From positions 124,001 to 188,000 of the forward strand of contig CAVSSP010000003.1 in NCBI GenBank assembly GCA_963730685.1: a stretch of 64,000 bases of DNA, written 5' to 3'. This document shows, piece after piece, positions 44,039 through 51,780 of this stretch; the stretch's first letter is position 1; each line of letters starts with the position of its first letter. The notes beneath the pieces are model-generated. The model was not told the origin of the DNA, ran no database searches, and saw only the letters and a list, made by a program, of their open reading frames with translations. This DNA comes from Bog-756 sp963730685. Its GTDB lineage: Bacteria > Actinomycetota > Acidimicrobiia > Acidimicrobiales > RAAP-2. A program made the translations under genes and the position numbers.

Positions 44039-44989
44039 ATGGTGACCACCATGGTGGCCGATCCCGAGGCCCGGCCGGAGGTGCTTCCGACCGATCGGCT
44101 CATGGGGAACGGGATGGCCCGACCCGAGCTTCGTCACGATCTCCGCCGGATCGACGACCTGCGGAACGCCATCTCGGTCGCCGGGGTCTGGATCTGGGTC
44201 GCGGTGCTCATCGGCGCCGCCGTCTGGATCGACAATCCCCTGGCCTATCTGGCCGCGTTCGTCCTCATGGGGCCGATGTACGCGCGGTTCGCCATCCTGA
44301 TGCACGAGGCGGCCCACAAGCTCCTGTTCACCGACAAGCGACTCAACGACTGGGTCGGCACGTGGCTGATCGCCTATCCCACCTGGACGCCGATCAGCAT
44401 CTACCGACGGGGCCACTTCGCCCACCACAAGGAGGAGTTCGGGCCGCGCGAACCGGATATCGCCTTCTACGGCGGCTACCGGTGCGACCGGGCCACCCTG
44501 CGGCGGCGCCTCGTCCGCGACGCCGTGGGAATCTCCGGATGGAAGAACTTCACGCCGCTCTTCAAGGTCCTGCGACACAAGGCGGGACGGCGGGTGGCGG
44601 GCTCCATCCTGGGGGTGCAGGCCGTCCTGTGGGGCGTCATGTGGGCGGCAACGGGGCGGTGGTGGGTCTATCCACTCTTGTGGTGGCTCCCGTGGATGAC
44701 CCAGTGGCGCGTGATCAACCGGCTCCGGGCCATCGCCGAGCACGGCGGGCTCGAGGCCAGTCCGGACCGCCGGGTCACGACCCACAATGTCCGTCAGTCC
44801 CTACTCGCCCGGTTCTGGTTCGTGCCGTACAACACCGGCTGGCACCTCGCCCACCACGTCGACATGGGGATCCCGTTCCGGAACCTGCCGGCATTCCACG
44901 CGGAACTGGAGCGGGCCGGGTACGTCACCGACGAGCTCACCTACCCCAACTACCGCTCACTGTGGAGGGCGCTCAGCTCGGCGGGTTGA
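44039..44989 (+). CDS. Fatty acid desaturase-family membrane di-iron protein
   Basis: The 316-residue protein has the three histidine boxes of acyl-lipid/acyl-CoA desaturases: LMHEAAHKLLF (HxxxH), RGHFAHHKEEFG (HxxHH) and TGWHLAHHVDMG (HxxHH), with four membrane helices around VWIWVAVLIGAAVWID and VYPLLWWLPWMTQWR. It would bind two irons and insert a double bond, or hydroxylate, at the membrane. The start may be 44039 or the in-frame ATGs at 44030 and 44051. The adjacent PaaX-type gene is divergent, so regulation by a fatty-acyl or CoA compound is plausible. The substrate position is unknown. Confidence 0.85.
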   Translation: MVTTMVADPEARPEVLPTDRLMGNGMARPELRHDLRRIDDLRNAISVAGVWIWVAVLIGAAVWIDNPLAYLAAFVLMGPMYARFAILMHEAAHKLLFTDKRLNDWVGTWLIAYPTWTPISIYRRGHFAHHKEEFGPREPDIAFYGGYRCDRATLRRRLVRDAVGISGWKNFTPLFKVLRHKAGRRVAGSILGVQAVLWGVMWAATGRWWVYPLLWWLPWMTQWRVINRLRAIAEHGGLEASPDRRVTTHNVRQSLLARFWFVPYNTGWHLAHHVDMGIPFRNLPAFHAELERAGYVTDELTYPNYRSLWRALSSAG

Positions 44990-45020
44990 TCTGATCTGCA
45001 CGGCCGCCGGCCTCCGTCGG

Positions 45021-45092
45021 TCCGTGCCTGGCCTGCTCGGTCCGTGCCTGGCCTGCTCGGTCCGTGCCTGGCCTGCTCGTCCGTGCCTGGCC
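45021..45092. repeat. 20-bp tandem repeat, about 3.6 copies
   Basis: The unit tccgtgcctggcctgctcgg is repeated at 45021-45040 and 45041-45060. A third copy (45061-45079) lacks the last base and a fourth is partial (45080-45092). It lies in the gap between the desaturase and pgi genes. The copies are nearly identical, so they are recent in origin, and the number may vary between strains. No protein or RNA role is seen. Confidence 0.85.
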
Positions 45093-45115
45093 GGTCGATC
45101 GTCTCCTCTGGCCAA

Positions 45116-45141
45116 TTGTTTTTCCAGATAACCGACCACCC
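45116..45141. repeat. AT-rich element related to the inverted repeat at 14410
   Basis: The stretch tttttccagataaccgacca matches ttttccaaataacctaccat at 14410-14429, and the similarity runs into the next gta, with 20 of 25 bases alike. Here only one arm is present; no inverted partner was found nearby. It lies between the tandem repeat and the 3' end of pgi. Confidence 0.6.
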
Positions 45142-45203
45142 GTATGTCATTGAGATGTGAGACGGAGGGCGGGCACCGAGCGGGCGGTGATCCCCGGCCG
45201 GGA

Positions 45204-46871
45204 TCAGTGTGGACGGCCCCGGAGCTCACGGTAGAGGCGGACCAGTGCCGCCGTCGAGCTGTCCTGGGAGTCGAGGTCGGGTGCGTCCGGACTGGTCAGC
45301 GCCGGAGCCAGCTGCATGGCCATCACCTTCCCCAGTTCGACGCCCCACTGGTCGAAGGAGTCGATCCCCCACACCGCGCCCTCGGTGAACACGATGTGCT
45401 CGTACAGAGCGACCAGCTGGCCGAGGACCGAGGGAGTCAGCTTGGGGGCGACGATCATCGAGCTCGGGTGGTTCCCCGGCATCACCTTGTGGGGCACCAA
45501 CTCCGGGTCGGTCCCGTCCGAGCCCACCTCCTCGGCGGTGCGACCGAACGCCAGCACCTTGGCCTGGGCGAAGCAGTTGGACATCAACAGGTCCTGCTGG
45601 TCGCCCGCCTCGTGGGTGGACTCGGCGAATCCGATGAAGTCGGCGGGGACCAGCTTGTCCCCTGGTGCAGCAGCTGATAGAACGCGTGTTGACCGTTGGT
45701 GCCCGGCTCCCCCCAGAAGATCTCGCCGGTCTGGCCCCACACCGGGGTTCCGTCGCGGCGGACCGACTTGCCGTTCGACTCCATGGTCAGCTGCTGCAGG
45801 TAGGCGGGGAACCGGGCCAACCGTTGGCTGTAGGGGAGGACGGCGTGGGTTCCCGCTCCGAACAGGTTGTTGTACCAGACGTTGAGCATTCCCTGAATGA
45901 CCGGCATGTTGGCCTCCAGCGGTGCGTGGAGGAAGTGCTCGTCGATGAGGTGGAAGCCGGCCAACATATCGGCGAAGGCATCAGGACCGATGGCCACCAT
46001 CAGCGAGAAGCCGATGGCGGAATCGTACGAGTAGCGACCGCCCACCCAGTCCCAGAATCCGAACATGTTGGCCGGGTCGATGCCGAACTCCTCCACCGCC
46101 GACTCGTTGGTGGAGACGGCCACGAAATGCCGGGCCACTGCCTCGTCCCCGACCCCGAGCCCGTCGAGCAGCCAGCGGCGGGCGGCTGACGCGTTGGTGA
46201 GCGTCTCGAGCGTGGTGAACGTCTTCGAGCTCACCACGAACAGTGTGCGGGCCGGATCGAGGTCGACGGTCTTGTTGTAGAGGTCGACCGGATCGATGTT
46301 GGACACGAAGCGGCACTCGATGTCGGGCGACGCATAGTCGCGCGAGCGCTTCGCAGGCCATGGCGGGCCCGAGGTCGGATCCACCGATGCCGATGTTGAC
46401 AACGGCACTGATGCGTTGGCCGGTGGCGCCTGTCCACTCGCCCGATCGAATCGACGACGCCACGTCACCCATTCGGTCCAGTACCCGGTGCACGTCGGCC
46501 ACGACGTCATGGCCGTCCACCATAAGCCGGGACTGTCTCGGCATCCGCAATGCCACGTGGAGCACCGCCCGTCCCTCGGTGGTGTTGATGCGGTCGCCGG
46601 CGAACATGGCATCGCGTCGTTCCTCGACCCCGGCCCGTCGGGCCAGCGCCATGAGCGCCGCCAGCGCGTCTCCGGTGACCCGGTGCTTCGAATAGTCGAG
46701 ATGGAGGTCACCCGCCGTCACCGTCATGGCCCGGCCACGGTCGGGATCGTCGGCGAACAGCTGGCGCAAGTGCCGGTCGCGCAACAGATCGGCCGCCGCC
46801 ACCAGGTCTTTCCACTCTTGGGTGGCAGGGATATCCACAATTCCGTTGTCTTCGGGTCCCGCTGGGCTCAT
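45204..46871 (-). pseudogene. pgi: Glucose-6-phosphate isomerase, two frameshifts as sequenced
   Basis: PGI interconverts glucose-6-phosphate and fructose-6-phosphate in glycolysis. Three frames join into about 555 residues. The first has ISAVVNIGIGGSDLGP and GRAVLHVALRMPRQSRLMVD. The second has FVVSSKTFTTLETLTNA, GFWDWVGGRYS and WGEPGTNGQHAFYQLLHQG. The third has VPADFIGFAE, LVPHKVMPGNHPSS and EGAVWGIDSFDQWGVELGK. These are the PGI family signatures and active-site residues. The breaks are near 46345-46352 and 45658-45664, the latter at a CCCC run. This is a central enzyme, so sequence error is more likely than loss. It diverges from a response regulator gene across a long leader. Confidence 0.9.
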
Positions 46872-46923
46872 GCCTCACACTCTCGATCCTGGGGTCTGGC
46901 TCTGCCGCAGAAGATTACCCACC

Positions 46924-46978
46924 ATTCACCTTTTGCTGACATGGTCATCGCGTTCCGTTCACCTGACGTTTCTAAGTT
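46924..46978 (+). promoter_or_regulatory. PHO-box-like promoter upstream of response regulator 1
   Basis: ATTCACC (46924-46930) and GTTCACC (46957-46963) are exactly 33 bases apart, three 11-bp turns, as in direct-repeat PHO boxes of actinobacteria. GTTCACCT is followed by 8 bases and then TAAGTT (46973-46978), placed as a -10 box. The sequence gttcacctgacgtttcta is 15 of 18 identical to the promoter at 49123. It faces right, toward the regulator at 47226; the pgi gene starts on the other side (46871). Confidence 0.6.
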
Positions 46979-46984
46979 TGCAGG

Positions 46985-47225
46985 CGATGGCAGCGAACAA
47001 CCACACCGCGTGTTCTCGTCTGGCCGGACTCCCGGAGCGCTCCGGGGGCCGGGACGGTTCGACCTCGCTGCGTCCCGAGGCATGGCCCCCCCTTCCCCTC
47101 ACGGCGACTGCCTCACTGGCGATGCCTCCCGTGAGGCAGTCAAGCAGCGGTGCAACCGCCCGGGCACGTCGACGTTGTCACCGTGCCGGAGTGTGCACCC
47201 TGTTCCGGAGAGCCGCGGTCCAGTC
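46985..47225 (+). other. Long leader of response regulator 1 with a perfect hairpin
   Basis: The stretch between the predicted transcription start and the GTG at 47226 is about 240 bases and has no clear coding frame. At 47106-47116, gactgcctcac is perfectly complementary to gtgaggcagtc at 47131-47141, forming an 11-bp stem with a 14-base loop. It is followed by aagcagcgg with no T-tract, so it is not a simple terminator. It may be a control element in the mRNA, a processing site or a small RNA. Confidence 0.55.
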
Positions 47226-47972
47226 GTGACCGTGGCTTTCCGCGAAGCCGAACCCGGCGTGCTCCCACTGACCGAGCACCCCACCATCCTCATCATCGAC
47301 GACGACGCCCCGTCCCGCGAGTCGCTGGCGGCGATGCTCTCGGTCGAGGGATTCGACGTCGTGACGGCAACCTGTGGGGAGGAGGCCATCCCTCTGGTTG
47401 CCTCGGCGCGACCCTCGTTGATCCTGTTGGACATGCAGCTGGCCGACTCCCAGGGACTCTCGGTGTTCAGGCGCATCTCCACCATCTCTCCCGTGCCGGT
47501 GATCATGGTCACCGCCCGGCACGACGAACTCGACGCCGTACTGGCGCTCGAGGCCGGCGCCGCCGACCACATCACCAAGCCCCCTCGGCCGCGTGAGCTC
47601 ACCGCCAGGATCCGAGCCGTCCTGCGCCGGGTGGGCCACCAGCCCTCCCCCCACGCCGTCGTGGCCGTGTCCACCAGCTACACACTGGGACCGGTGTGCG
47701 TCGACCTGGCCTTGCGGGAGACGACGGTGCGCGGCACCCCGGTCAGCCTGTCCCGCAAGGAGTTCGACCTGTTGGCCTTGCTGGTGTCGGAAGCGGGTCA
47801 CGTCGTGACGAGGAAACAGTGCATGGAGCAGATCTGGCGGGATCGCGCCAAGGGTGACAGCCGCACCCTCGACACCCACGTGAAACGCCTGCGCAAGAAG
47901 ATCGAACTCGACCCGGCCGAACCGGCGCACGTCTTGACGGTGCGCGGTATCGGTTACCGCTTCAAGCCGTAG
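47226..47972 (+). CDS. OmpR/PhoB-type response regulator 1
   Basis: The 248-residue protein has a receiver domain and a winged-helix DNA-binding domain. The receiver (TILIIDDDAPSRESLAAML, LILLDMQLADSQG with the phosphorylated Asp, VIMVTARHD, DHITKPPRPREL with Lys) has all key residues. The winged helix ends DTHVKRLRKKIELDPAEPAH. No sensor kinase gene is adjacent. The start is the GTG at 47226. It shares its promoter motif with the second regulator (49168) and pstS. This fits a phosphate-type control, but the target genes are not otherwise visible. Confidence 0.85.
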   Translation: MTVAFREAEPGVLPLTEHPTILIIDDDAPSRESLAAMLSVEGFDVVTATCGEEAIPLVASARPSLILLDMQLADSQGLSVFRRISTISPVPVIMVTARHDELDAVLALEAGAADHITKPPRPRELTARIRAVLRRVGHQPSPHAVVAVSTSYTLGPVCVDLALRETTVRGTPVSLSRKEFDLLALLVSEAGHVVTRKQCMEQIWRDRAKGDSRTLDTHVKRLRKKIELDPAEPAHVLTVRGIGYRFKP

Positions 47973-48087
47973 GGGTCTGCCCGACACCGTCTTCGTCTCT
48001 GCCCTCCCCCTAGTCGCAGACGGGCGTGCGGGCGGGCCCCTACCGGTTGAAACAACCTCGGTCACGTGCGGGTGCCGTAGTCTGTAT

Positions 48088-48180
48088 CCGGCGATGGAGC
48101 TCGCCCTAACCGCCGGATCGGTACGGTCCGGCTGATGGCTCCTACCGGAACAGCTTGGGTGCGATACCGGAAGGAGCCGT
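48088..48180 (+). promoter_or_regulatory. Fluoride riboswitch (crcB motif) with a Shine-Dalgarno-blocking stem
   Basis: The aptamer covers 48088-48147. GGCGA (48090-48094) pairs with TCGCC (48101-48105). GCCGGA (48112-48117) pairs with TCCGGC (48127-48132). GGAGC (48096-48100) can pair with GCTCC (48138-48142) as the pseudoknot, and the typical GCTGATGGC...CTAC text follows. The same GCTCC lies in GGCTCCTACCGG (48137-48148), which is complementary at 11 of 12 bases to CCGGAAGGAGCC (48167-48178), the ribosome site of crcB. Fluoride binding would free the ribosome site and turn translation on. Confidence 0.9.
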
Positions 48181-48705
48181 GTGCCCGCAGTCAGCGTCGA
48201 CGTCGGCCATCGCAACTCCGAGGCGCCGCTTCGCATCCTCGCCATCGCCGTGGGGGGTGCCCTCGGGACCGTTGCCCGCTACGGGACCGAACGCTCGATG
48301 GTCGTCTCCCCGGGGCGGTTTCCGTGGCCGACCTTCGTGGTCAACATGATCGGCTCCTTCCTGTTGGGAGCCATCGTCGTCCTGGTGGTCGAGCGTTGGC
48401 CCCCCACCCGCTTCGTCCGACCCTTCGCCGCCATCGGGTTCTGCGGCGGTTTCACGACGTTCTCGACCATGGTCGTCGAGGCGGTCCAGCGGGGTCAGCA
48501 CGGCCACCTCGGCCTGGCCGCCGCCTACCTGGGCACGTCACTGGTGGTCGGGGTGGTCGCCGCCACCGCCGGGATGCTGGTGGCCCGGGGCCGGCTCCTT
48601 CCCCCGCGTGGCGCACCCATCCCGGATCCCGACGACATCGGATCGCTCCGAACCCGGCCGCCGAAGCGCGGGACCGGCGAGCCGGAGCGGGAGGGCCCCC
48701 GGTGA
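48181..48705 (+). CDS. crcB: CrcB/Fluc fluoride channel subunit 1
   Basis: CrcB (Fluc) proteins are small four-helix fluoride channels that expel F- and protect the cell. This 174-residue protein has LAIAVGGALGTVARYGTERS, FVVNMIGSFLLGAIVVLVVE (with the conserved Asn) and IGFCGGFTTFSTMVVEAVQR, the family's polar track and Na+ site. A basic, proline-rich tail follows the last helix. AAGGAG is four bases before the GTG. The fluoride riboswitch upstream gives direct support for the function. Its stop overlaps the second copy (GTGA), as is usual for heterodimeric channels. Confidence 0.95.
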   Translation: MPAVSVDVGHRNSEAPLRILAIAVGGALGTVARYGTERSMVVSPGRFPWPTFVVNMIGSFLLGAIVVLVVERWPPTRFVRPFAAIGFCGGFTTFSTMVVEAVQRGQHGHLGLAAAYLGTSLVVGVVAATAGMLVARGRLLPPRGAPIPDPDDIGSLRTRPPKRGTGEPEREGPR

Positions 48706-49070
48706 TCATCCTCGGCCTGATGGTGGCGGGCGCCTGCGGCGCCGTGGCCCGGTACGTGGTCGACCGCTCGGTCCAAGAGCGCATCCCGTCCGACTTCCCC
48801 GCCGGGATCCTCCTGGTCAACGTGAGCGGGTCCTTCCTGCTCGGCCTGGTGACCGGTTCAGCCCTCCACCACGGGATCTCGAGCCAGTGGCTGACCGTGG
48901 GCGGAACCGGCTTCATCGGGGCGTACACGACCTTTTCCACGTTCACCTTCGACTCGGTGCGGTTGGCCGAAAGCGGGCAGTGGGGATACAGCCTGGTCAA
49001 TGTCATCGTCAGTCTGGCCGCCGGCGTGGGGGCCGCCGTAGCCGGTCTGGCGCTGGGCTCCATGACCTGA
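48702..49070 (+). CDS. crcB: CrcB/Fluc fluoride channel subunit 2
   Basis: This 122-residue protein is a shorter second CrcB: LMVAGACGAVARYVVDRSVQ, ILLVNVSGSFLLGLVTGSAL (with the conserved Asn) and GTGFIGAYTTFSTFTFDSVR. Many actinobacteria and firmicutes have two crcB genes whose products join as one antiparallel heterodimer, and the GTGA overlap here fits that. The start is a GTG at 48702. Both are under the riboswitch at 48088. Expression as one unit is an inference from the overlap. Confidence 0.95.
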   Translation: MIILGLMVAGACGAVARYVVDRSVQERIPSDFPAGILLVNVSGSFLLGLVTGSALHHGISSQWLTVGGTGFIGAYTTFSTFTFDSVRLAESGQWGYSLVNVIVSLAAGVGAAVAGLALGSMT

Positions 49071-49078
49071 CCCACAAC

Positions 49079-49144
49079 GTTCACTGAACGATCATCATGG
49101 GGTTGCCCGCGGGTTGTCTGTTGTTCACCTGGGCTTTCTACAGT
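49079..49144 (+). promoter_or_regulatory. PHO-box-like promoter upstream of response regulator 2
   Basis: GTTCACT (49079) and GTTCACC (49123-49129) are 44 bases apart, four 11-bp turns. Weaker GATCATC (49090) and GGTTGCC (49101) units lie between on the same period. GTTCACCT is followed by 8 bases and TACAGT (49139-49144), a likely -10 box. Transcription would start near 49151, at the GGAGG of the regulator. The layout is the same as at 46957 and before pstS, so these genes are probably co-regulated, possibly by the regulator itself. Confidence 0.65.
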
Positions 49145-49167
49145 CCCTGCGGAGGTCTTCCGCGCCC

Positions 49168-49980
49168 ATGGTCACCATCGACGACAGCATCCACGTGCTC
49201 GTGGTGGAGGACGAGGAGTCCTACCGGGAGGCCCTGACCTCGGGCCTCAGCCGCGAGGGATTCGCCGTTGCCACCGCGGCCAACGGATTCGACGCACTCC
49301 GACAGTTCACCGACCACCGACCGGACATCGTGCTGTTGGACCTGCTCCTCCCGGGCATGCACGGCATCGAGGTGTGCAAACGGATGCGGGCCATCGCCCC
49401 GGTCCCCATCGTGATGGTCAGCGCCGTCGACACCGAGCTCGACGTGGTCCTCGGCCTCGAGCTCGGCGCCGCGGGGTACGTGACCAAGCCCTTCAGGCTC
49501 CGCGAGCTGGTGGCCCGGATGCACGCCATCCTCCGCCGGGTGTCCCCGCAGGGCGTCCCCTCCCTGGAGACCGGAGGATGGGGGGCCGCCGGGAGCGGGG
49601 AGGAAGACGAGGGGCAGGGGAGGCCCGATGTCGCCTTCGGCGGCGTCAGCGTGGACTTCGTCCGCCGGGAGGTCACCGTCGGGGGGGCCCAGACCCACCT
49701 GTCCCGTCGCGAGTTCGACCTGTTGGCCGTGCTGCTCACCCCGACCCGGAGGGTCCGGACCCGCGACGAGCTGATCGATCTCCTGTGGCCGGACCGCTAC
49801 CTGTCGGACAGCCGCACCCTGGACACCCACATCCACCGACTACGGTCCAAGCTCGAGCCCGACCCGGCCGAGCCGCGGTACATCGTCACCGTCCGTGGCG
49901 TCGGATTCCGGATCGACCCCGACGGGACCCCGGCAGGGCCCGTGACACGCAGGAGTGCGGACCCCGACGGTCCTGGGTAG
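49168..49980 (+). CDS. OmpR/PhoB-type response regulator 2 (PhoP/RegX3-like)
   Basis: The 270-residue protein has a complete receiver (HVLVVEDEESYREALTSGLS, IVLLDLLLPGMHGIEV, IVMVSAVD, GYVTKPFRLRELVARM) and a winged-helix domain (LSRREFDLLAVLLTPTRRVR, SRTLDTHIHRLRSKLEPDPA). A glycine/glutamate linker of about 25 residues joins them. Its neighbours are the pst phosphate genes and the fluoride channels, and its promoter has PHO-box-like repeats, so a phosphate-starvation regulator is the best guess. No kinase is next to it. GGAGG lies 12 bases before the ATG at 49168, a somewhat long distance. Confidence 0.85.
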   Translation: MVTIDDSIHVLVVEDEESYREALTSGLSREGFAVATAANGFDALRQFTDHRPDIVLLDLLLPGMHGIEVCKRMRAIAPVPIVMVSAVDTELDVVLGLELGAAGYVTKPFRLRELVARMHAILRRVSPQGVPSLETGGWGAAGSGEEDEGQGRPDVAFGGVSVDFVRREVTVGGAQTHLSRREFDLLAVLLTPTRRVRTRDELIDLLWPDRYLSDSRTLDTHIHRLRSKLEPDPAEPRYIVTVRGVGFRIDPDGTPAGPVTRRSADPDGPG

Positions 49981-50016
49981 GGGACATCCGGTGGACCGGA
50001 CACCCGGTGCTCCGGG

Positions 50017-50868
50017 CTAGCCGAACCGTCCGTTCACATAGTCGAGCGTCCGCGGGTCGACGGGCTCGCTGAAGAGCTTGGCGGTCGATCCGAACTCGAT
50101 GAGCTCCCCGGCCTTGTCCTCGCCCATCAGCAAGAAGGCACACCGGTCCGACACCCGCATCGCCTGTTGCATGTTGTGGGTGACGATGATGATGGTGACG
50201 CGGTGCTTCAGCTCCCCGACCAGCTCCTCGATGCGCTTGGTGGCGATGGGGTCGAGGGCGGAGGTCGGTTCGTCCATCAACAGCACCTCGGGCTCGACGG
50301 CCAGTGCCCTGGCGATGCACAGACGTTGCTGCTCACCCCCCGACAAGGTGCTGGCATGGGCCTTCAGTCGATCGCGGACACTGTCCCACAGTGCCGCGCC
50401 GGTCAGCGCCGACTCGGCCGCTTCGTCGAGGAGCGCCTTCTTGCGGATCCCGTTGAACTTGAGTCCGGCCACCGCGTTCTCGTAGATGCTCATGGTCGGG
50501 AAGGGATTCGGGCGCTGGAACACCATTCCCACCCGGCTGCGCAGGAGTGTCGGGTCAGTGGCGCCGGCGTTGACGTCGGTGTCCCCGAGCATGATGCTGC
50601 CGGTGACCTTGGCCGACCTGACGGTGTCGTGCATCCGGTTGAGCGCCCGCAGCAGGGTGGTCTTGCCGGATCCGGACGGGCCGATCAGGGCGGTGATCTC
50701 ACCGGCATGCACGTCGAAGGTGACGTCGCGGACGGCGTTGCGGCCGGCGAACGACACGCAGACGTCGTTCAACCGCATCACCGGCTCGCCGGAGGGCGGA
50801 TCGAGCAGCACCTGGGCGGTGTTCAAGGAGACTCCTCCTGCGACGGACGTGGTGGTCGGGTCGATCAT
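50017..50868 (-). CDS. pstB: Phosphate ABC transporter ATP-binding protein PstB
   Basis: PstB powers high-affinity phosphate uptake. The 283-residue protein has Walker A ALIGPSGSGKTTLLRALNRM, the PstB-specific DVNAGATDPTLLRSRVGMVF, the signature LSGGEQQRLCIARALAVEP and Walker B EVLLMDEPTSALDPIAT, with THNMQQAMRVSDRCAFLL at the end. Its N terminus is about 30 residues longer than usual. GGGAGA stands before the ATG. The start overlaps the end of pstA by four bases (ATGA). The operon runs leftward as pstS-pstC-pstA-pstB; no phoU follows. Confidence 0.95.
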   Translation of the reverse strand: MIDPTTTSVAGGVSLNTAQVLLDPPSGEPVMRLNDVCVSFAGRNAVRDVTFDVHAGEITALIGPSGSGKTTLLRALNRMHDTVRSAKVTGSIMLGDTDVNAGATDPTLLRSRVGMVFQRPNPFPTMSIYENAVAGLKFNGIRKKALLDEAAESALTGAALWDSVRDRLKAHASTLSGGEQQRLCIARALAVEPEVLLMDEPTSALDPIATKRIEELVGELKHRVTIIIVTHNMQQAMRVSDRCAFLLMGEDKAGELIEFGSTAKLFSEPVDPRTLDYVNGRFG

Positions 50869-51780
50869 CGCTTCTCCCTTTGTAGCAGTGCGGCGAGCAG
50901 GCGGCTGCCGACACTGAGCGTTAGGACCACCACCAGCAACAGGAGGGCGGCACCCCAGGCGATCTGGACCAGGTCGGGATACGGCTGGCTGCTGTCCGTG
51001 TAGATCACGAACGGAAGGGCCTCCATGGGCTTGGTGGGGTTCCACTGAAGGTACTGGTTGCCGAAGATGGTCAAGAGGAGGGGGGCGGTCTCGCCCAGCC
51101 CCCGGGCCACGGCCAGGAGCACACCTGTGATGATCCCCGGCATGGCCACCGGCACCGTCACCCGGCGGGCGATGGTGGCCCGGCGGGCACCCGAGGGCCA
51201 GCGCCGCCTCGTTGAGGTGATTGGGGACGCCCCGCAGGGCGGTCTCACCGGCCCTCATGATCACCGGCAGCATGATGATGCCGATGGCGAACGCCCCGGC
51301 CAGTCCGCTGAAGTGGCCGGTGGTGAGCACGATGGCGATGTAGCCGAAGATCCCGATGGTGATGGACGGCACCCCGGTCATGACGTCGGCGGCGAAACGG
51401 ATGGCACCGGCGATGCGACCGTCCGACTCGGCGAGGAAGAGCCCGCACAACAGCCCGACCGGCACCGACACAGCAGTGGCGATGGCCCCGATGACGATGG
51501 TGCCGACGATGGCGTTCCACACCCCTCCGCCCGGGATCCCCTCGGGATACGTGATCTTGGTGAAGAAGTCGGCGTTCCAGGCCGGGAGGCCCCGGATCAC
51601 GACATAGGCGACCACCGCCACCAGAGGGATGATGGCGATGACAAGGAACGCCCAACACACGCCGATGGCGATCTTGGATGTGGCCTTGCGCCGGGACAGG
51701 GACGCCGCCGCCACCCTCTGGATGGTGCGGCGCCGCTCCAGGATGGGGTCAGTCGGCGGGTCGAAGGTGATCGCCGTCAT
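50865..51780 (-). pseudogene. pstA: Phosphate ABC transporter permease PstA, one frameshift as sequenced
   Basis: The protein, about 305 residues in total, is the second membrane subunit of the phosphate transporter. The first frame has five or so helices with GLLCGLFLAESDGRIAGAIR, GVPSITIGIFGYIAIVL and ETALRGVPNHLNEAALALG. The rest, ARRATIARRVTVPVAMPGII through GNQYLQWNPTKPMEALPFVI, is in a second frame ending at 50865. The change is near 51191-51196 in a GGG run. Both halves are fully PstA-like. It overlaps pstC and pstB by four bases each (ATGA), so a real loss would break transport. Confidence 0.92.
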
